Source of the DNA: Ignisphaera aggregans DSM 17230
GTDB taxonomy: Archaea; Thermoproteota; Thermoprotei_A; Sulfolobales; Ignisphaeraceae
Direction of reading: 5' to 3'
NCBI GenBank assembly: GCA_000145985.1
Contig: CP002098.1
Span: 1,406,501-1,470,500, forward strand
Length of the DNA: 64,000 nucleotides
The notes beneath the pieces were generated by a model, which saw only the letters and a list, made by a program, of their open reading frames with translations, ran no database searches and was not told the DNA's origin. A program made the position numbers and the translations under genes. This document shows, piece after piece, positions 46,882 to 55,793 of this stretch (its first letter is position 1; every line of letters begins with the position of its first letter).

Positions 46882-47507
46882 ATTATGTCACCCTCATAAG
46901 TATTCTACTCAACAAATTTGTCGAACAAAACATATATGGATTTAGATCATCTACTACAATTTGACATTTTCAACATTGAATTTTCAGCTTATATTTCTAA
47001 ATCACTATATCTATCACAGCTTATCGCCGTTCCTCCATAGCATTACAATGAATAGGGGTATTACGGTTATGATTACTACAAGTACAATGATTATATATAT
47101 ATCAATGTTCTATCTCTTAATATACTCTCCGATTTTTCGAGATAATTTGTTGCGATTGTGTTATCTGTGGTAGTATTGGTGGTGGAGAACTTTCCAACAA
47201 CTATTACAATGTTTTGATACTGTAAATGCATTCTTATCATCGGATTCGTAACCTTTATAGAATCTATAACATCTCTAAGCATATTTTCAAAATCTTTGTC
47301 TATCTCTAGAAGAAATGTTGGTAACAAATTGAAAATGCTAACCACGAATGCTATACTGTAGCTCTCGCTCATCAACGACGTTTGTCAAAAACACGAACAT
47401 CGATGCTTATAGCTATATTTTACATTGAGGTTCGCTTAAAGCAATTGCAGCTTCAACTGATGGTAATATCCTGATAGAAGTAATAAATGGATATAGAATA
47501 ATTTGAT
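46882..47507. other. Gene-poor region, possible decayed sequence
   Basis: Two short overlapping frames (46961-47173 plus and 47091-47375 minus) have weak coding character and overlap each other; I do not call them genes. The minus frame begins with a signal-like hydrophobic stretch and may be a remnant of a secreted protein. No RNA elements are seen in this part. Confidence 0.35.
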
Positions 47508-47567
47508 GTTTTCAGCGAGTAACCACTTCTTCATCTATTCAAATTCCCCGAAAAACTCATCATCTAT
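47508..47567 (-). ncRNA. Box C/D guide sRNA
   Basis: Minus strand order: C box ATGATGA (47563-47557), a 14-nt guide GTTTTTCGGGGAAT, D' TTGA (47542-47539), 4-nt spacer ATAG, C' box ATGAAGA (47534-47528), a 12-nt guide AGTGGTTACTCG, D box CTGA (47515-47512). C and D are canonical, the inner pair is slightly degenerate, which is common for C'/D'. Not near a coding gene on the same strand, so it should have its own promoter. Targets not identified. Confidence 0.78.
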
Positions 47568-47711
47568 ATCTAAGTGTTTCAGTCAGTATTCAAATTATTT
47601 TGTTTTTTAGAGTCTAACCAGACTTATATTAATTCTTGCTATACCTGTTATGGTACAGATATACTCGGTATAGATATAAACTATATATAGGATATATACT
47701 TGGGTGAAAAA

Positions 47712-48350
47712 ATGTTTAGGGGTAATGATGTTAGGAGAGATATTGTGATAGTTACACGAAATCTATATAGGAGAGGTCTTGTATCTGCTCTCACAGGTAA
47801 TGTTAGTGCTCGCTGTTTAAATAACCCAGCATGTTTCTGGATTACACCATCTGGTATTTTTAAGGGTGGGCTTAGACCTGAGTATCTGGTTAAGCTTGAT
47901 CTAGATGGCAATATTTTGGAGGGGTTCTTTAGACCTTCTATTGAGTGGAGATTTCATGCAGCTATATATAGAGTTAGACAGGATGTTAATGCTGTTATCC
48001 ATGCCCATAACCCATTAGTAAATGCACTAGCTCTCGCTGGAATCAAGCTCGATGTATCTATGCTATCTGAAGTTGAAGTGTTTGTCAAGGGCGTTGAGTA
48101 TATAGAGTATATACCTCCTGGATCAGTAGAACTAGCAAAAGCTGTTGGCGATAAGGCTAGCACTGGTGTTAATGCGATTATACTTGAGAAACACGGTATT
48201 ATTGCACTTGGTAGAGATATCTATGAAGCTGAAACAATTGCTGAAGCTCTCGAAGATCTAGCATTAGCTCATCTAATACTCAAGATGTTTGGTAGAGAGT
48301 CTTCATATAGCAAAGATATTGCTAAGAATCTTGCCAGAGTCTCTGTATAG
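47712..48350 (+). CDS. Class II aldolase/adducin family protein
   Basis: A zinc-dependent fuculose-phosphate aldolase-like protein: LTGNVSARC (near residue 30), the metal-site H-x-H in AVIHAHNPL, EKHGIIALGRDIYEA and a helical C-terminus. Specific substrate is unknown; crenarchaeal members act on phosphorylated sugars or aldol intermediates. The ATG at 47712 follows a Shine-Dalgarno-like GGTGA; a TTG four codons upstream at 47700 is also in frame. Confidence 0.88.
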   Translation: MFRGNDVRRDIVIVTRNLYRRGLVSALTGNVSARCLNNPACFWITPSGIFKGGLRPEYLVKLDLDGNILEGFFRPSIEWRFHAAIYRVRQDVNAVIHAHNPLVNALALAGIKLDVSMLSEVEVFVKGVEYIEYIPPGSVELAKAVGDKASTGVNAIILEKHGIIALGRDIYEAETIAEALEDLALAHLILKMFGRESSYSKDIAKNLARVSV

Positions 48351-48495
48351 ATATCATAATTTTTGTTATATAGATTACAACCTTGTCTATATTTCTATCA
48401 TCAACATATCTCATTTTATCATATACTGATTTCTGTCCTCTAAAGTCGTAACCCCTCAATTTTCTTGCTAATGACACTACAAACCATGTTTTCAA
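48322..48495 (-). other. Possible small CDS or gene remnant
   Basis: A 57-codon frame with TTG start (48495) and TAG stop at 48322, inside the 204-base gap before hisI and overlapping the aldolase 3' end by 29 bases. The predicted peptide is well mixed and highly charged (RKLRGYDFRGQKSVYDKMRY), unlike a chance AT-rich frame. No family recognised; it lacks an ATG or clear Shine-Dalgarno, so it may be the tail of a decayed gene. Confidence 0.3.
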
Positions 48496-48554
48496 GCTAT
48501 AATAGGTAAAAAGTAAGACTTACACAATCTGATAACTTCTACAACAAATAGATT

Positions 48555-48932
48555 CTATTTACTATCTAGAAAATCTCTATATGTTCTATAGAAACATGAA
48601 GTATTACCTGTATGGCATATTGGTCCCAGAGATGATACTTGTACAACTATAGCATCTTCATCACAGTCTATCCTTATATCTTCCACTATTTGATAATTGC
48701 CACTTGTCTCTCCCTTGAGCCACAGCTTCTTTCTTGTCTTAGACCATAGATATAGATAACCCGTTGTTAGAGTCTTTATCAATGCCTCTCTACTCATATG
48801 ACCAACCATTAAAACTTCTTTAGTCTCCTTATCCTGGACAACAACAATTATGGTATTATCCTCATGCCTAAAATTCAATTTGTTTGCTATCTCGATAGCT
48901 TTCTCTAGGGATAGTCTCAGCGTTTTAACCAC
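48555..48932 (-). CDS. hisI: Phosphoribosyl-AMP cyclohydrolase
   Basis: Third step of histidine synthesis, opening the purine ring of phosphoribosyl-AMP. The 125-residue protein has VGHMSREALIKTLTTGYLYLWSKTRKKLWLKGETSGN and the metal-binding cysteines CDEDA and GPICHTGNTSCFY. It is a stand-alone HisI, not fused to HisE as in many bacteria. Last gene of the his operon, overlapping hisH by 16 bases. Confidence 0.95.
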   Translation of the reverse strand: MVKTLRLSLEKAIEIANKLNFRHEDNTIIVVVQDKETKEVLMVGHMSREALIKTLTTGYLYLWSKTRKKLWLKGETSGNYQIVEDIRIDCDEDAIVVQVSSLGPICHTGNTSCFYRTYRDFLDSK

Positions 48933-49522
48933 CTATAGATAGATTCAAGGAATTTTAGCCCCATCTTACCACTCTTCTCAGGGTGGAACTGGACACCTAT
49001 AACTCTACCTCTAGCTATCATAGCTGGAAATTTTGCTCCATATTCACTCATGAGACAAACAATATCTTCCTCTGCTGGATATACAATATAGCTATGTATG
49101 AAATAGACATATTCATTGTCTAACAATGAACCGAGAGAACATGTTCCAGAGTTATTAGCTATGAAAACCTTATCCCAACCGATATGTGGAAGTTTGTTAG
49201 ATGTTCTAAGCTTATCTACATAGCCTTTAAACCATCCTAAACCTCTATTCAAACCACCTTCAAAACTGTATTCAAACAATATATGCATACCTATACATAT
49301 ACCTAGAAAGGCAATACCACTTCTATACAAATCATCAAGTATATCCCTATATCTTAGGATATATCTTGAGACAGCAGGAAAAGATCCTACACCTGGAAAT
49401 ACTATGAGGTCGTATCCACTCTTTGGAATACTTGATATCTCAACCTCGAAGCCTGTTCTCGATAAAGATGATGATATGCTATATAGATTTCCAACACCAT
49501 AGTTTATTACAAGACTCTTCAT
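48917..49522 (-). CDS. hisH: Imidazole glycerol phosphate synthase glutaminase subunit
   Basis: A class I glutamine amidotransferase supplying ammonia to HisF. Support: INYGVGNLYSI, FPGVGSFPA, catalytic cysteine in FLGICIGMHILFE, and IGVQFHPEKSG with catalytic His and Glu. 201 residues is normal. Overlaps hisE by 4 bases and hisI by 16. Confidence 0.95.
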   Translation of the reverse strand: MKSLVINYGVGNLYSISSSLSRTGFEVEISSIPKSGYDLIVFPGVGSFPAVSRYILRYRDILDDLYRSGIAFLGICIGMHILFEYSFEGGLNRGLGWFKGYVDKLRTSNKLPHIGWDKVFIANNSGTCSLGSLLDNEYVYFIHSYIVYPAEEDIVCLMSEYGAKFPAMIARGRVIGVQFHPEKSGKMGLKFLESIYRWLKR

Positions 49523-49800
49523 TTCATTCTCCTCCTAAGCTCTTTATATATATCATCAGGAGAAACATTGTTTATAGCCATCAACACAAGTAAATGGTAT
49601 ATTAGATCAGCAACCTCACTTACAAATCTATCCCTAGATTCAGTAAGTGAAGCAATTATTGTTTCTATAGCTTCTTCTCCAACTTTTCTAGCTATATACT
49701 CCCTCCCTTTCTCTATAAGCGAAACTGTGTAGCTATTTGGAGGTCTTCTAGCAATTCTATCTAGGATAACGCTATATAGCTCATCTATAACGCTAGCCAT
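49519..49800 (-). CDS. hisE: Phosphoribosyl-ATP pyrophosphohydrolase
   Basis: Hydrolyses phosphoribosyl-ATP to phosphoribosyl-AMP, second step of histidine synthesis. From the ATG at 49800 the protein is 93 residues: IDELYSVILDRIARRPPNSYTVSLIEKGREYIARKVGEEAIETIIAS, the MazG-like all-alpha HisE fold. A longer upstream frame to 49851 would overlap hisD more; the internal ATG is the conventional HisE start. Overlaps hisH by 4 bases and hisD by 8. Confidence 0.92.
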   Translation of the reverse strand: MASVIDELYSVILDRIARRPPNSYTVSLIEKGREYIARKVGEEAIETIIASLTESRDRFVSEVADLIYHLLVLMAINNVSPDDIYKELRRRMK

Positions 49801-50995
49801 ATCTAACACCCACACTTTTGCTATGAATAACAAAACCCTCATATTCAGCAAGAATCTTTACAGCTTCGATGAGACTCCTAGGCACAACCTCTACTTCAAA
49901 TAGTACTGAAACTGGTTTTAGGAAGTCATAGATAGTTAGACATCCTCTAGATCTAGCCCACCCCTCTGTAGGCAGTATATGGTTAGGACCTATATAATCT
50001 ATTAAAGCTGGAGGAATATCGTCAATAGATATAGCACCTACATTTCTAATCCTATCTATATATCTCTCCCAATTCCTTACATGGAGAGCTAGATGCTCTG
50101 GTGCAACCCTGTTCACAATCTCTATAGCTTCATCAATACTTCCAACAACATCGATGTAATATCTGTGAACATAATCTCTATCGAGTATAGCTGAAACCCT
50201 ATCTGCAACAATACTCGATGTTGTTAGAAGAACTATGAACGTATGGATTCCATGTTCCGCTTGTGCCATCATATCAAAAGCTATTTTCTCTGGATCAGCA
50301 TATTCATCTGCAACAACAATAAGTTCTGTAGGTCCTTCTATACCATCTATAGCAACAACATCTTGAACCAAAAACTTTGCTGCTTGTACATAGATATTCC
50401 CAGGACCAACAATTTTATCCACCTTAACAATGCTCTCTGTACCATAAGCCATAGCAGCAATAGCATGTGCACCACCAATACGATAAACTCTCTCTACACC
50501 CATCTTCATAGCTATATACGCTATAGCAGGACTTATAGAACCATTTCTTAGCGGGGGTGTAGCTACATATATCTCTCTAACCCCAGCAACCCTCGCAGGT
50601 ATACCAGCCATTAAAAGAGTTGATGGATAACCCCTAGCACCTCCAGGAACATATATACCAACTCTATCAATACCCCTCCAAACTATTCCAAGTCTAACAC
50701 CATTCACTGTAACTATATGGTCAAAGGGCTTAATAGATCTATAGAACTCTTCTAGAAATCCATAGATCTCATCTATTGCGTTCATAGTTCTCTCATCTAA
50801 TTCCCTAGATATTGACTCAAGCTCTTCTCTATCTAGCGATATCTTCTCTATGTCAACTCCATCAAACTTCTTTGTAAGTTCTATCAATGCTTTATCTCCA
50901 TATATCTTCACATGCTCTATAATCTCTCTAACCCTATCCAAAACATCTACAAGCCCAATAGATCTTCTCTCGGGCAAACCTCTTATAACAGTCAT
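49793..50995 (-). CDS. hisD: Histidinol dehydrogenase
   Basis: Oxidises histidinol to histidine in two NAD-linked steps. The 400-residue protein has [67 protein letters not shown] and [15 protein letters not shown], all HisD signatures including zinc ligands. It lies between hisE and hisF. Confidence 0.96.
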   Translation of the reverse strand: MTVIRGLPERRSIGLVDVLDRVREIIEHVKIYGDKALIELTKKFDGVDIEKISLDREELESISRELDERTMNAIDEIYGFLEEFYRSIKPFDHIVTVNGVRLGIVWRGIDRVGIYVPGGARGYPSTLLMAGIPARVAGVREIYVATPPLRNGSISPAIAYIAMKMGVERVYRIGGAHAIAAMAYGTESIVKVDKIVGPGNIYVQAAKFLVQDVVAIDGIEGPTELIVVADEYADPEKIAFDMMAQAEHGIHTFIVLLTTSSIVADRVSAILDRDYVHRYYIDVVGSIDEAIEIVNRVAPEHLALHVRNWERYIDRIRNVGAISIDDIPPALIDYIGPNHILPTEGWARSRGCLTIYDFLKPVSVLFEVEVVPRSLIEAVKILAEYEGFVIHSKSVGVRYG

Positions 50996-51744
50996 AACCT
51001 CACCTCTATACCCATAGACAACAGATATCTCTTAAGATCCCCAATCCTAATAACACCATCATGAAAAACACCTGCAGCTAACGCTGCATCTGCCTTCCCC
51101 TTTGTCAGAACCTCATAGAAATGCTCATAGCTTCCAGCACCACCACTAGCTATTACAGGTATGCTAACATTTTCAGCTATAAGTCTTGTCAACTCTATGT
51201 CATAGCCCATCCTAGTACCATCTCTATCAATACTAGTCAAAAGTATTTCACCCGCTCCCAGAGCCTCAACAGTTTTCGCCCATTCCAAAGCCTTTAAACC
51301 TGTATTGACAGTTCCAGAATGTGTAAATACATAGTATTCACTGCCAATTCTCTTTGCATCAATAGCAACAACAATTGACTGTGATCCAACTTCCTCAGCT
51401 GCCCTCAGAATAATGTTTCGGTCTTTCACAGCAGCAGTATTTATACTAACCTTGTCTGCCCCATTGGATAGAACAGTTAGAATATCATCTAGATCTCTTA
51501 TACCACCACCAACAGTTAGGGGTATGGTTAAAACACTTGCTGTATCTCTAACTACATTCAATAGAAGTTTTCTACCCTCTACAGTTGCTGTAATATCTAG
51601 GAAAACAATTTCATCTGCACCCTCCTCCTCATATCTAGCTGCAAGCTCTACAGGATCACCCTTATCCCTAAGACCAACAAACTTAACCCCTTTAACAACT
51701 CTACCATTTTTAACATCTAGACATGCAATAATTCTCTTAGCCAT
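50992..51744 (-). CDS. hisF: Imidazole glycerol phosphate synthase cyclase subunit
   Basis: A 250-residue (beta/alpha)8 barrel: [16 protein letters not shown] with catalytic Asp, [22 protein letters not shown] and [16 protein letters not shown] with the second catalytic Asp, and [13 protein letters not shown]. Works with HisH. Overlaps hisB by 8 bases and hisD by 4, the tightly packed arrangement of the operon. Confidence 0.96.
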   Translation of the reverse strand: MAKRIIACLDVKNGRVVKGVKFVGLRDKGDPVELAARYEEEGADEIVFLDITATVEGRKLLLNVVRDTASVLTIPLTVGGGIRDLDDILTVLSNGADKVSINTAAVKDRNIILRAAEEVGSQSIVVAIDAKRIGSEYYVFTHSGTVNTGLKALEWAKTVEALGAGEILLTSIDRDGTRMGYDIELTRLIAENVSIPVIASGGAGSYEHFYEVLTKGKADAALAAGVFHDGVIRIGDLKRYLLSMGIEVRL

Positions 51745-52336
51745 CTAAAACACCCTTAGTACTTCTAACAAAACCTGGTTCAACTATACGTGTAGCCTCA
51801 TATATAGTCATTCCAAGACCTTTGAAAACAGCTTCAATTATATGATGTGTATTAACACCATTCAACTGTTTCACATGTATAGTTATACCAGCTCTATTTG
51901 CAAGCGTCTCTATAAAGTGGTATACATTCTCTATAGCTAAACCACCAATAGACTCGCGCCTAAGGTTAAGCTCTATATATGCACCACCCCTACCAGATAT
52001 ATCTATAGATACAAGAACTAGTGCATCATCCATAGGAATAACAACAAAACCATACCTCTTTATACCCACTCTATCACCAAGACATCTATCTAGAGCTTCA
52101 CCAACAACAATAGCAACATCTTCAACAATATGGTGATCATCAAAAGGATTTTTATCTATAGCAACAAGACTAACAGTTGAATTCATATAGCTAAACATTG
52201 TTGTTAGCATATGGTTAAAGAATGGTATGGGTGTTGATATAACAATATCTCCACGGCTATCTATATCTAGATTAATCTCGACCCTTGTCTCTCTGGTCTC
52301 TCTAGAATATGAACATTTTCTAGACATATTTAACAC
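51737..52336 (-). CDS. hisB: Imidazoleglycerol-phosphate dehydratase
   Basis: A 199-residue [33 protein letters not shown], and the second half [14 protein letters not shown] with the metal-binding HH pairs. It is the short form, without the histidinol-phosphatase domain found in E. coli HisB, so that step must be done elsewhere. The first six residues (MLNMSR) may be replaced by the ATG at 52327. Confidence 0.95.
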   Translation of the reverse strand: MLNMSRKCSYSRETRETRVEINLDIDSRGDIVISTPIPFFNHMLTTMFSYMNSTVSLVAIDKNPFDDHHIVEDVAIVVGEALDRCLGDRVGIKRYGFVVIPMDDALVLVSIDISGRGGAYIELNLRRESIGGLAIENVYHFIETLANRAGITIHVKQLNGVNTHHIIEAVFKGLGMTIYEATRIVEPGFVRSTKGVLDG

Positions 52337-53018
52337 CCCTCAAAATACCTTGATATAGAGCCATACCAATTACAGCAAATCTAAATCCACAGCTCTTGAG
52401 ATATACAAGGTCTTCTATAGATGAAACACCCCCTGCATACTCCTTCAATATATCTAGCTTAGATGCATAGAAACAAATGCTTCTATCTATACCTTTAACA
52501 GTTCCTTCATTGCTGATATATGTAAATAGAGTTCCAAGAATGTTATAGTTTCTTATCATATCAAGAGCAGATGCAATAGTGGTTACACCCCTATTCCAAC
52601 CAGCAATATATACATTTCCATTGGAGTTATAGTCTATAGCAACCAATATCTTTTCCCCACCGATGCTATTTAGGATAGCTCTAAATAGATTTGTATCTGT
52701 GTAGAAAATTGTTGATATGACAATTGCTGAGACATTGTATGACAATAACCTAGATGCTTTCTCTATGCTCCTGATACCTCCCCCAACCTGAATCCATTTA
52801 AAACCTATCTTGACAATCTCCTTTATAATATTCTCATTGTCTCCACGACCTTCAGCTGCATCGAGATCGACAACATGTATATATTCATATCCATCGCTAT
52901 ATAGTTTAGATGCTATATCTATGGGATTTCCAACAACTATACCAGAGCCTCTAATACCACGTATCCTCTTAACGGCTTTTCCATCAGATATATCTATACT
53001 TGGCATAATATATATCAT
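52320..53018 (-). CDS. hisA: Phosphoribosylformimino-AICAR ribotide isomerase (HisA)
   Basis: A 232-residue (beta/alpha)8 isomerase: MPSIDISDGKAVKRIRG with catalytic Asp, HVVDLDAAEGRGDNEN, WIQVGGGIRS, LVAIDYN and a phosphate-site GGVSSIEDL. Distinguished from HisF by SIDISDGKAVK and the HVVDLDAAEG segment. Overlaps hisG by 4 bases and hisB by 17. Confidence 0.92.
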   Translation of the reverse strand: MIYIMPSIDISDGKAVKRIRGIRGSGIVVGNPIDIASKLYSDGYEYIHVVDLDAAEGRGDNENIIKEIVKIGFKWIQVGGGIRSIEKASRLLSYNVSAIVISTIFYTDTNLFRAILNSIGGEKILVAIDYNSNGNVYIAGWNRGVTTIASALDMIRNYNILGTLFTYISNEGTVKGIDRSICFYASKLDILKEYAGGVSSIEDLVYLKSCGFRFAVIGMALYQGILRGVKYV

Positions 53019-53881
53019 CTTATCACCTTCTCAATATCGATAACAACAATATCTTTAGCACCTGCAACCTTTGCCTTCGCTATAACAAGGGGGAGCATAT
53101 CTTCATCAACAACAGTTATAACCTCCCATGCATCAGATCTACTCAACTTTGTAATTGCTGGTGCAAGCATTGCTGGTAAGACAGATAATACTTTTTGTAG
53201 AGAGTTTTCAGGTACATTCATAAATAGCATCTTCTTGCCTTTTGCAGCCAAAACACCTTTTATCATAGTTACAACAAGTTCTATCTTATCGGCTTCAGCT
53301 CTCCTCATCCACTCTCTAGAAGCTATCAGAACAGCATTTGTATTCATAACAATATCTATTGGCTCAAGCCCATGTACCCTAAGGGTAGTTCCAGTACTCA
53401 TAACATCTATAACAGCATCTGCTGCTCCTAGATATGGCATAACCTCAGCAGCACCACTAATCCTCACAATCTTTGCTCTCAAATTCTTTTGAGATATATA
53501 GCTAAGAGCAATATTATAGTACTTGGTTGCAATCCTTAGCTCTCTACCACTAGCTCTCAACTCATCTATACTATCAACACCCCAGTTTCTAGGGATAGCA
53601 AAAACTATTTGGGCATTTCCAAAATCTAGAGGTAGAAGCTCCTCAACATCAGCTCCACTCTCAACTACATAGTCATGGCCAGTTATACCAAGATCTGCAC
53701 CACCACTCTCAACAATATATGGAATATCCTCAGGTCTCACCATAACAAGCTCAACACCTTCCCAATTAGTTGGAAGGATGAGAGCTCGTTCATCGATAGC
53801 TGTAGGCTTTATACCAGCCATTTGGAGAAGTGTTAGTGTTGGTTGTTGTAGTCTACCCTTATTAGGTATGGCTATCCTCAT
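53015..53881 (-). CDS. hisG: ATP phosphoribosyltransferase, long form
   Basis: First committed step of histidine synthesis. 288 residues, the long HisG form carrying a C-terminal ACT-like regulatory domain (about 215-288) that binds histidine. Support: AIPNKGRLQQPTLTLL, VRPEDIPYIVESGGADLGITGHDYV and DAVIDVMSTGTTLRVHGL. The long form does not need HisZ. Second gene of the operon, overlapping hisC by 4 bases. Confidence 0.95.
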   Translation of the reverse strand: MRIAIPNKGRLQQPTLTLLQMAGIKPTAIDERALILPTNWEGVELVMVRPEDIPYIVESGGADLGITGHDYVVESGADVEELLPLDFGNAQIVFAIPRNWGVDSIDELRASGRELRIATKYYNIALSYISQKNLRAKIVRISGAAEVMPYLGAADAVIDVMSTGTTLRVHGLEPIDIVMNTNAVLIASREWMRRAEADKIELVVTMIKGVLAAKGKKMLFMNVPENSLQKVLSVLPAMLAPAITKLSRSDAWEVITVVDEDMLPLVIAKAKVAGAKDIVVIDIEKVIR

Positions 53882-54900
53882 TGAATACCCCTCAAAATAT
53901 CTATTATCTTTCTACACGTCTCTTCACTACCAATAGTTATTCTATAGAGATCATTACCAAGACTCTTTATAGCAATACCATGCCTCATGAACATAGATCT
54001 TAAATCCCTTTTATCTCTAATGAGCAGAAAATTTGTTAGAGATCTATACACCTCTATACCAAGCCTTCTCAGCTCATTAAACATATACTCTCTAAGAGTT
54101 TTAATCATGTTAACAACTCTATCAACATAGCCCCTATTCTCTAAAGCGGCAATACCTGCAGCAATAGATGGTGTTGGTATATCAAATGGTGTAAATGGTT
54201 TTGATAACACATTGATAATCTTTTTATTAGCTATAACATATCCAAGCCTTAGACCAGCTAAACAAAAAGCTTTACTTAGACTTCTTACCACAATTAGATT
54301 TGGATATATATTGACTAGAGGTGCTGCCGTATAGCCACTAAACTCATAGTAGGTCTCATCAATAACAATAAAACCTTTTGTAGATTCACATAGAGTAGAA
54401 ATAAGATTTTTATCGCCATATAGAATAGGACTACCTGTAGGGTTATTTGGATCAACAATAATAACAAGATCAGCATCTCTAGATTTTTCAATAAGTTGCT
54501 CTATATCAACCCTCCACCACTCTCCCATAGGATAAGATCCAATAATAATCTCATTTAATCTTCTTATCCTTGCATATATCTTTACCATAGAGAATGTAGG
54601 TTCTATATACAGAACACTATTACCGGGCTCAGTAAGCATAAAGTATATAGCTCTAAGAGCACTATCAGCACCTGTAAACGGATACACATTATCTATATCA
54701 ACCTTGGCATATTCTGCAAGAAGTGTTCTAAACCTATTAAACATATCTACATTTGGATAGAAATTAACACCTTTAATACTATTAACAATAGCATTTAATA
54801 CCTCATCTGGAGGAGGAAACAGACATTCATTCAAATGCAATCTTATAGCATTTCTAACCTCACTATAGCTATAACTCTCAATATCTAGATATCTCTCCAA
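53878..54900 (-). CDS. hisC: Histidinol-phosphate aminotransferase
   Basis: A 340-residue fold-type I PLP enzyme. Support: RLHLNECLFPPPDEVL, IIVDPNNPTGSP, IDETYYEFSG and the PLP lysine in VRSLSKAFCLAGLRLGYV. The start codon is TTG at 54900 (MERYLDIESYS), a usual HisC N-terminus. It heads the nine-gene his operon. No alternative ATG is near. Confidence 0.93.
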   Translation of the reverse strand: MERYLDIESYSYSEVRNAIRLHLNECLFPPPDEVLNAIVNSIKGVNFYPNVDMFNRFRTLLAEYAKVDIDNVYPFTGADSALRAIYFMLTEPGNSVLYIEPTFSMVKIYARIRRLNEIIIGSYPMGEWWRVDIEQLIEKSRDADLVIIVDPNNPTGSPILYGDKNLISTLCESTKGFIVIDETYYEFSGYTAAPLVNIYPNLIVVRSLSKAFCLAGLRLGYVIANKKIINVLSKPFTPFDIPTPSIAAGIAALENRGYVDRVVNMIKTLREYMFNELRRLGIEVYRSLTNFLLIRDKRDLRSMFMRHGIAIKSLGNDLYRITIGSEETCRKIIDILRGIQ

Positions 54901-54961
54901 CCTATTTACAATATCTATAGATGCAATTCAAGATCCCTAATCCCTATGCTAAGCCTAGGGG

Positions 54962-54974
54962 TTAAAAACTTTTA
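54962..54974 (-). promoter_or_regulatory. TATA-like element of the his operon
   Basis: On the minus strand, GTAAAAGTTTTTAAC-like sequence lies about 65 bases upstream of the hisC start and would give a leader of roughly 40 bases. No other promoter-like sequence is closer. Confidence 0.35.
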
Positions 54975-55250
54975 CATATTTCATAACCTCAACATTTTGC
55001 TTCAAAGATATTGAAAAACATTGAAAATACTATTTAAGAATTTCAATATTAAATATGCATTGAGAGGAGATGAGAATAAAGTCTATGTCTAAGTAGCTAA
55101 GATGCCTGTGCTCAGCAGTTTTATGTTAATCTGTTGTTCTATAACAGAATTATTTTAGAGCTTCAAATAGTGATTTTGGAGGTGTTATAAGTTGTGAAGA
55201 CAAAAAGCATTTTATATCCTAAGAACAGTATTAATTACTGGGGCTAGAAT
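54975..55250. other. Gene-free region between hisC and a small plus-strand gene
   Basis: AT-rich spacer. A very short ATG-TCT-AAG-TAG frame near 55090 is noise. No RNA boxes or repeats were found; a TATA-like CATTTTATATCC (near 55209-55220) about 35 bases before 55251 should serve the plus-strand gene. Confidence 0.4.
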
Positions 55251-55544
55251 ATGTCTCTAAAACCATTTTCCAAGGATGAGCTTATAGATGTTATAGTCTC
55301 TAATAATATGGTTGAAGAATTTGCTAGATGGTTAAAAGAGAAAAAAGGTATGGATATAGATCCAATATCACTAAAAGATGTTGATTACGATCTCCTCTTA
55401 GAGTTTGTAAAACTTAGGAAACTGATAGATACTGAGACAGATATAGCAGAACACTATTATGAAGATACTGATGAACTTCCTATTGCAGATGATATAGTGG
55501 CTTCTAGACCAACGAAACCTAAAAAGATTAGGAGAAAAACATAG
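55251..55544 (+). CDS. Unknown acidic helical protein (97 aa)
   Basis: A small protein starting MSLKPFSKDELIDVIVSNNM, with a helical N-terminal two thirds, an acidic segment (TETDIAEHYYEDTDELP) and a basic tail (KPKKIRRKT). No family recognised. The tail suggests nucleic-acid or ribosome contact. It converges with the ferredoxin gene, 18 bases apart. Confidence 0.6.
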   Translation: MSLKPFSKDELIDVIVSNNMVEEFARWLKEKKGMDIDPISLKDVDYDLLLEFVKLRKLIDTETDIAEHYYEDTDELPIADDIVASRPTKPKKIRRKT

Positions 55545-55562
55545 TTAAAAGAGTTGAATATC

Positions 55563-55790
55563 TTATCCTGTGCTGTAGAATCTCGTGTATGTGGCATATA
55601 TATCTCTTGGTGTTAATCTTATAGCATTGGTGGGGCATCTAACTATACATGCTCTACATCCAACACATTTATCTGCATTTATAGGTATCGATTTTTTATC
55701 TCTTATTACAAATACCTTATTTGGGCATACAGCATAGCACTGTGCACAGCCTATACATTTCTCTTGATCTACATATACCTTATAGCTCAT
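55563..55790 (-). CDS. Ferredoxin with two [4Fe-4S] clusters
   Basis: A 75-residue protein with two CxxCxxCxxxCP motifs (CIGCAQCYAVCP and CVGCRACIVRCP). It starts 3 bases after the stop of the DUF362 gene on the same strand, so it is probably the electron-transfer partner of that protein. In many genomes the DUF362 protein carries such a domain itself; here it is encoded separately. Confidence 0.9.
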   Translation of the reverse strand: MSYKVYVDQEKCIGCAQCYAVCPNKVFVIRDKKSIPINADKCVGCRACIVRCPTNAIRLTPRDIYATYTRFYSTG

Positions 55791-55793
55791 ATC

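Noticed and set aside
46961-47375. Two overlapping short reading frames on opposite strands
   Set aside because: Weak coding character, no motif, no clear promoter; at most a gene remnant.
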